From Verrucomicrobiota bacterium (GTDB lineage: Bacteria > Verrucomicrobiota > Verrucomicrobiia > Opitutales > Opitutaceae): 44,677 nt of DNA. Positions 41,569-44,677 of the stretch are shown piece by piece. The DNA is taken from contig JAFEGO010000088.1 of the NCBI GenBank assembly GCA_018239845.1, forward strand, positions 1 through 44,677, given 5' to 3'. The translations under genes and the position numbers were made by a program. The first letter of the stretch is position 1, and the number at the start of each line of letters is the position of its first letter. The notes under the pieces are model-generated. The model was not told the origin of the DNA. It saw nothing but the letters and a program-made list of their open reading frames with translations, and made no database searches.

Positions 41569-41799
41569 ATGAAACCATCCCGCCGGTTCTTTCTTTTCCT
41601 GCTGCTCCTCGCGGCGGCGTTCTCGGGCGGTTGCACCACGGTGCGGGTGAAGCCGTGGGAGCGCGACACCCTCGCCGACGCCACGATGCGGCCCGACCGC
41701 GATCCGCTGGCGACCGCGATGGCGGAACACATCTATTTTTCCCGCGAGGCGGCCAGCGGCGGGCGCGGGGTGGGGGGCAGCGGCTGCGGTTGCAACTGA
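41569..41799 (+). CDS. DUF4266 lipoprotein with C-terminal Cys-Gly-Cys-Asn
   Basis: 76 residues. A lipoprotein signal (hydrophobic run 7-18, lipobox FSGGC with Cys22) leaves a mature protein of about 55 residues. The DUF4266 pattern is visible: VKPWERDTLADATM, then MAEHIYFSREAASGG, then a Gly-rich run ending SGCGCN (Cys73, Cys75). The paired Cys at the extreme C-terminus could bind a metal or be redox partners of the adjacent TlpA protein (inference). DUF4266 genes commonly accompany DUF3570. No function has been established to my knowledge. A pyrimidine-rich leader (tttcccc) precedes the ATG. Confidence 0.88.
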   Translation: MKPSRRFFLFLLLLAAAFSGGCTTVRVKPWERDTLADATMRPDRDPLATAMAEHIYFSREAASGGRGVGGSGCGCN

Positions 41800-41844
41800 G
41801 CCACGCCTGCGCACGCTGGCTCGCGTCCAGCTTACCCCTCAGCC

Positions 41845-42522
41845 ATGCGCATCCTTGTCATTGAAGACGAACCCCAGCTCGCGCGCCACGTCACGCGGGC
41901 CTTGGAGCGGGCCAACCATCTCGTCCGCGCCCTTCACGATGGCGCGGAGGGCCTGCAGGCCGCGCTGACCGATCCGCCCGACCTGATCGTGCTCGATCTC
42001 AACCTGCCGGGCCTCGACGGCCTTGGCGTGCTCGCCAAGCTCCGCGCCGCGGCCAGCCCCGCGCGCGTCCTGATCCTCACCGCGCGCGGCGAGGTGGAGC
42101 ACCGCGTGCGCGGGCTCAAGGCCGGCGCCGACGACTACCTCGCGAAACCCTTCTCGCTCGACGAACTCGTGGCGCGCATCGAGGCCCTCGGCCGGCGCGG
42201 CGCCACGCCGACCGCCGCCGACCTGCTCAAGGTCGGCGACCTGCACATGGATGTGCAGCACCGGCGCATCATGCGCGGCGGCCGGCCGGTGGCGCTCTCG
42301 CCCCGCGAGTTCGACGTGCTGCAGGTGCTCATGCAGGAGCCGGGCCGCGTGTTTTCCCGCACCGAGCTCTGCGAGCGCGTGTGGCAGCGCGACCACGAGT
42401 ACGACACGCGCACGGTGGAGATCTTTATCGCGCGCCTCCGCAAGAAGGTGGACTCCGGCGCCGCCGCGCCCCTCATTCACACCGTGCGCACCGTCGGCTA
42501 CACCGTGCGACCTCCCCTATGA
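41845..42522 (+). CDS. OmpR/PhoB-family response regulator
   Basis: 225 residues. A receiver domain (1-115) has acidic pocket IEDEP, phospho-acceptor Asp51 (LIVLDLNLPGLDG), Thr79 and Lys101 (YLAKPF). The C-terminal winged helix (about 128-223) includes SPREFDVLQVLMQEPGRVFS, ELCERVWQRDHEYDTRTVEI and VRTVGYTVR. It is the partner of the histidine kinase at 43255, from which it is separated by a palindrome and the cupredoxin gene. Predicted to control this locus; target sites not identified. A 45-base gap separates it from DUF4266. Confidence 0.94.
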   Translation: MRILVIEDEPQLARHVTRALERANHLVRALHDGAEGLQAALTDPPDLIVLDLNLPGLDGLGVLAKLRAAASPARVLILTARGEVEHRVRGLKAGADDYLAKPFSLDELVARIEALGRRGATPTAADLLKVGDLHMDVQHRRIMRGGRPVALSPREFDVLQVLMQEPGRVFSRTELCERVWQRDHEYDTRTVEIFIARLRKKVDSGAAAPLIHTVRTVGYTVRPPL

Positions 42523-42527
42523 ACCGC

Positions 42528-42616
42528 TTTTAGCCACAGATTACACAGATGGGCACAGATGACCAAGGCCTGGTGGGTTCCTTATCTGTGCCCATCTGTG
42601 TAATCTGTGGCTAAAA
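42528..42616. repeat. Perfect palindrome with 33-base arms between regulator and cupredoxin genes
   Basis: The arms 42528-42560 and 42584-42616 are perfectly complementary over 33 bases with a 23-base spacer. Each arm contains three ACAGAT units (left arm at 42536, 42545 and 42555). It begins 5 bases after the regulator stop and ends 9 bases before the cupredoxin start. Similar CCACAGATTACACAGAT-type repeats are, from memory, scattered in many genomes, which suggests a dispersed element. Transcribed, it would form a very stable hairpin between the two cistrons. No T-run follows on the plus strand. Confidence 0.92.
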
Positions 42617-42625
42617 AATCTTAAC

Positions 42626-43258
42626 ATGAAATTCCTGCTTATCCTCGTCCTCCTCAGTGTGGCCGGACTCGCCCGCGCGGAAACCGTGATCGAAGGCACG
42701 GTTGCTTTGCCGAAGACGCGCTCCGCGCCGGTCATGAACAAGCGCTACGAGGTCGTCACCAAGGGCGGCGTCGTGGCGACGAATCCGCCCCTCGCGGTGG
42801 TTTACCTGGAGGGCGCGTTTCCGAAATCCGCCGTGCAACCCGTCGCCCAGATGGCGCAGAAGGATCTCACGTTTGCCCCGCTGCTCCTGCCGGTGCAGGT
42901 GGGCACGCGCGTCGAGTTCCCCAATTTCGACGACACATACCACAACATCTTCTCCTACTCGGCGCCCAAGCGCTTCGACCTCGGGCGCTACCGCGCCGAC
43001 GAGAAGCCGGTGCCGTCGCAGGTCTTCGATGTCGCGGGCCTCATCACCCTGCGCTGCGACATCCATGAGCACATGCGCGGCCTCATCCTCGTGCTCGACA
43101 CGCCGCACTTCGTGATCACCGACGCCGGGGGGCGCTACCGCCTCGCCGGCCTGCCGCCCGGCAAGTACACCCTGAAGGTCTGGCTCGACAGCAAGACGGT
43201 GCTGTCGCGTCCGGTGGAGCTGGCGGCGGACTCCGTGCTGCACGCCGACTTTCCGTGA
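42626..43258 (+). CDS. Periplasmic cupredoxin-like protein (methylamine-utilisation type)
   Basis: 210 residues. A signal peptide 1-18 (LLILVLLSVAGLARA). The cupredoxin domain (about 55-160) has probable type-1 copper ligands His106 (DTYHNIFSYS), Cys144, His147 and Met150 (LRCDIHEHMRG); His149 is a further candidate. A short carboxypeptidase-regulatory-like domain follows (VITDAGGRYRLAGLPPGKYT, about 163-182). Such proteins are often labelled methylamine utilisation protein and act as small electron carriers or copper sensors. It is coupled by a GTGA overlap to the histidine kinase, so a sensory accessory role is possible. No Shine-Dalgarno; the start follows the palindrome by 9 bases. Confidence 0.85.
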   Translation: MKFLLILVLLSVAGLARAETVIEGTVALPKTRSAPVMNKRYEVVTKGGVVATNPPLAVVYLEGAFPKSAVQPVAQMAQKDLTFAPLLLPVQVGTRVEFPNFDDTYHNIFSYSAPKRFDLGRYRADEKPVPSQVFDVAGLITLRCDIHEHMRGLILVLDTPHFVITDAGGRYRLAGLPPGKYTLKVWLDSKTVLSRPVELAADSVLHADFP

Positions 43259-44677
43259 GCGCGCCCGCCGCATCGCCGAAGTTCACGCCCCGGCGCTTCC
43301 GCACGAAGCTCCTGGTGGCGATGATGCTGGTGGTGTCGGCCAGCGTGGCGCTCGCCCTGTACCTCGCGCAGCGCAGCGCCGCGGCCAGCGCGGAGCAGGA
43401 GCTGGAGCGGGCGTTCCAGGGCGAGCTCACCGCGCTGCACCACGCGCAGGAGGTCCGCCACGCCGCGCTCGTCGAGCGCTGCCGCGCCCTCGTGGGCAAA
43501 CCGCGCATCCACGCCGCCCTGGAGGACGGCGCGCTCGACCTGCTGTACCCCAGCGCGAAGGACGAGCTGCGCGATGTGATGGAGCCGGCGGACGCGGCGG
43601 GCGACACGGCGGGGTTGCACGCGGAGTTTTACCGCTTCCTCGACCATCTCGGCGCGGTGATCGTGCCGCCCGGGTCGCGCGACGTCGGTTTCCTCCGGCC
43701 GGAGGAGGAGGCGCAGCTGGACCTGCACGGGCTCAGCGCGCAGCCGCAGCTGGGCTACCTTGAGCGCAAGCTGCCCGACGGCCGCGAGACCGTCAGCGAG
43801 GTCATCGCCATGCCCATCGTCTCGAGCGAGACGGGCGAGGTCATCGCGGCGATCGCGCTCGGCTTCCGGCCGGCGGCGCTCGGCGGGCTGCGCCTCGACT
43901 CGGGGATCAAGCGCGGACTCTGGCTGGGCGGCCGGCTGCACGCGCCGGGTCTCGCGCCGGCGGAGCTGATCGGGCTCAGCGCCGAGGTCACGCGGCAGCT
44001 GGCGGCGGACAACGGCGCGGGTACGCGGTTTGGCCGCGAGATCGACGGGGTGCCGCACCTGTTTTTCTACAAGCGGCTCAATCCCGGCTCGGTGTTTCCG
44101 CCCGCGTACGAGGTCTGCGTCTATCCGCTGACGGAGCTGCGCGCGCGGCAGCGGCAGTTGCGCTGGCAGATCTTGGGCGCGGGGGTGCTGCTCCTGCTCG
44201 GCGGGCTCGCCGCGAGTCACTTTCTCTCGGGCCGGCTCTCCGGCCCGGTCGAAAAGCTCGCGGTCGATTCGGCGGAAAACCTCGCGCAGCGCGCGCGCGC
44301 CGAGGCCGCGCTGGAGCACACGAGCGAGGAGCTGCAGCGCGCAGCGCGTTTCTCGGCCGACGCCTCGCACCAGCTCAAGACGCCTGTCACCGTCATGCGC
44401 GCGGGCCTGGAGGAGCTGCTCACGCGGGAAAACCTCACCGTCGAGGAGTGCCGCGAGATTTCGGCGCTGATCCACCAGACATACCGCCTCACGGGCGTGA
44501 TCGAGGACCTGCTGCTGCTCTCGCGCATGGACGCGGGCCGCCTCAAGCTCGTGCTCGCCCCGGTCAATCTCGCGGGCCTGATCGAGGCCGCGCTCGACGA
44601 CCTCAGCGCGATGCCGGATGCGCCGAATTTTGAGGTGGAGACGGATTTCCCGGACGCGCTGAGCATCGCCGGCGAAA
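43255..44677 (+). CDS. Sensor histidine kinase (partial, runs off the window)
   Basis: 474 residues visible from a GTG start overlapping the cupredoxin stop (GTGA). Basic N-terminus, helix 1 about 19-37, periplasmic sensor region about 40-300, helix 2 about 305-324, short linker. The HisKA domain has phospho-acceptor His372 in RFSADASHQLKTPVTVMRAG, and LLLLSRMDAGRLKLVL closes it. The HATPase catalytic domain lies beyond the window. The periplasmic region is large and has no family I recognise; it could read copper, redox state or the cupredoxin itself. Cognate regulator: the OmpR-type gene at 41845. Confidence 0.92.
   Translation, partial: MSAPAASPKFTPRRFRTKLLVAMMLVVSASVALALYLAQRSAAASAEQELERAFQGELTALHHAQEVRHAALVERCRALVGKPRIHAALEDGALDLLYPSAKDELRDVMEPADAAGDTAGLHAEFYRFLDHLGAVIVPPGSRDVGFLRPEEEAQLDLHGLSAQPQLGYLERKLPDGRETVSEVIAMPIVSSETGEVIAAIALGFRPAALGGLRLDSGIKRGLWLGGRLHAPGLAPAELIGLSAEVTRQLAADNGAGTRFGREIDGVPHLFFYKRLNPGSVFPPAYEVCVYPLTELRARQRQLRWQILGAGVLLLLGGLAASHFLSGRLSGPVEKLAVDSAENLAQRARAEAALEHTSEELQRAARFSADASHQLKTPVTVMRAGLEELLTRENLTVEECREISALIHQTYRLTGVIEDLLLLSRMDAGRLKLVLAPVNLAGLIEAALDDLSAMPDAPNFEVETDFPDALSIAGE

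Noticed and set aside
42528..42616. The 33-base-arm palindrome as an intrinsic terminator of the response regulator
   Set aside because: The stem is followed by A-rich, not T-rich, sequence on the plus strand, and the kinase downstream is expected to be co-expressed.
1..44677. CRISPR array, transposase, prophage or plasmid origin
   Set aside because: No regularly spaced repeats, Cas genes, transposase motifs, phage structural genes or iterons were found on reading both strands.

Overview
The window is GC-rich chromosomal DNA that most resembles a member of Verrucomicrobiota, probably Opitutaceae. This placement is inferred from gene content: a fused CcoN-CcoO cbb3 oxidase, a Gsp-type pseudopilin set and DUF3570/DUF4266 proteins. 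It also rests on many Shine-Dalgarno-poor starts and dispersed palindromic repeats. There is no rRNA or other taxonomic marker to settle it. I saw no prophage, transposase or CRISPR array.

Layout. 1-4.2 kb: the end of an exopolysaccharide export operon (outer-membrane barrel, short Wza-like SLBB protein, Wzc-like tyrosine autokinase). 4.2-7.3 kb, minus strand: a zinc alcohol dehydrogenase, a YoaK-type membrane protein, ribosomal protein S18 with a clear terminator, and Sua5. 7.4-10.8 kb: universal stress protein, nitroreductase, flavodoxin-fold oxidoreductase and a PocR/AraC regulator, facing a voltage-gated K+ channel. 10.9-22.8 kb: a cbb3 oxidase and maturation operon (His-rich CcoS-like protein, CcoNO fusion, CcoQ, mono-haem CcoP, CcoG, tiny CcoH-like protein, TauE/SafE-like protein, CcoI). 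It runs by a 4-base overlap into phosphoketolase and acetate kinase. A tRNA-Arg(CCT) follows.

23-33.5 kb: stress and repair functions. These are a YihY/BrkB membrane protein, a small basic protein, a disordered Q/N/R/S-rich protein, an FAD amine oxidase, an NHEJ operon (Ku, LigD polymerase-phosphoesterase, and a ligase in a separate overlapping frame), a small beta-barrel, Lon and an Hsp20. 33.7-38.7 kb: a tightly overlapped type II secretion cluster gspG-H-I-J-K-L-M. The G, H, I and J pseudopilins have clear processing sites; L and M are divergent.

38.7 kb to the end: two large imperfect palindromes, then a compact envelope redox locus. It holds a DUF3570 outer-membrane barrel, a divergent ApbE-like flavin transferase, a TlpA thioredoxin, a DUF4266 lipoprotein ending Cys-Gly-Cys-Asn, an OmpR-type response regulator, a 33-bp-arm palindrome, a cupredoxin and a histidine kinase cut off by the window end. 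This locus is the best candidate for a little-described system. DUF3570 carries a D-A-I-A-G-A-T-P-S stretch resembling the motif that ApbE flavinylates, while the ApbE here lacks an export signal and departs from family consensus at several conserved positions. Together the genes suggest a copper-, flavin- and thiol-dependent electron or metal pathway under its own two-component control.

An overall theme is life at low or fluctuating oxygen: a high-affinity oxidase coupled to acetate fermentation, flavin and NAD oxidoreductases, stress proteins and end-joining repair.
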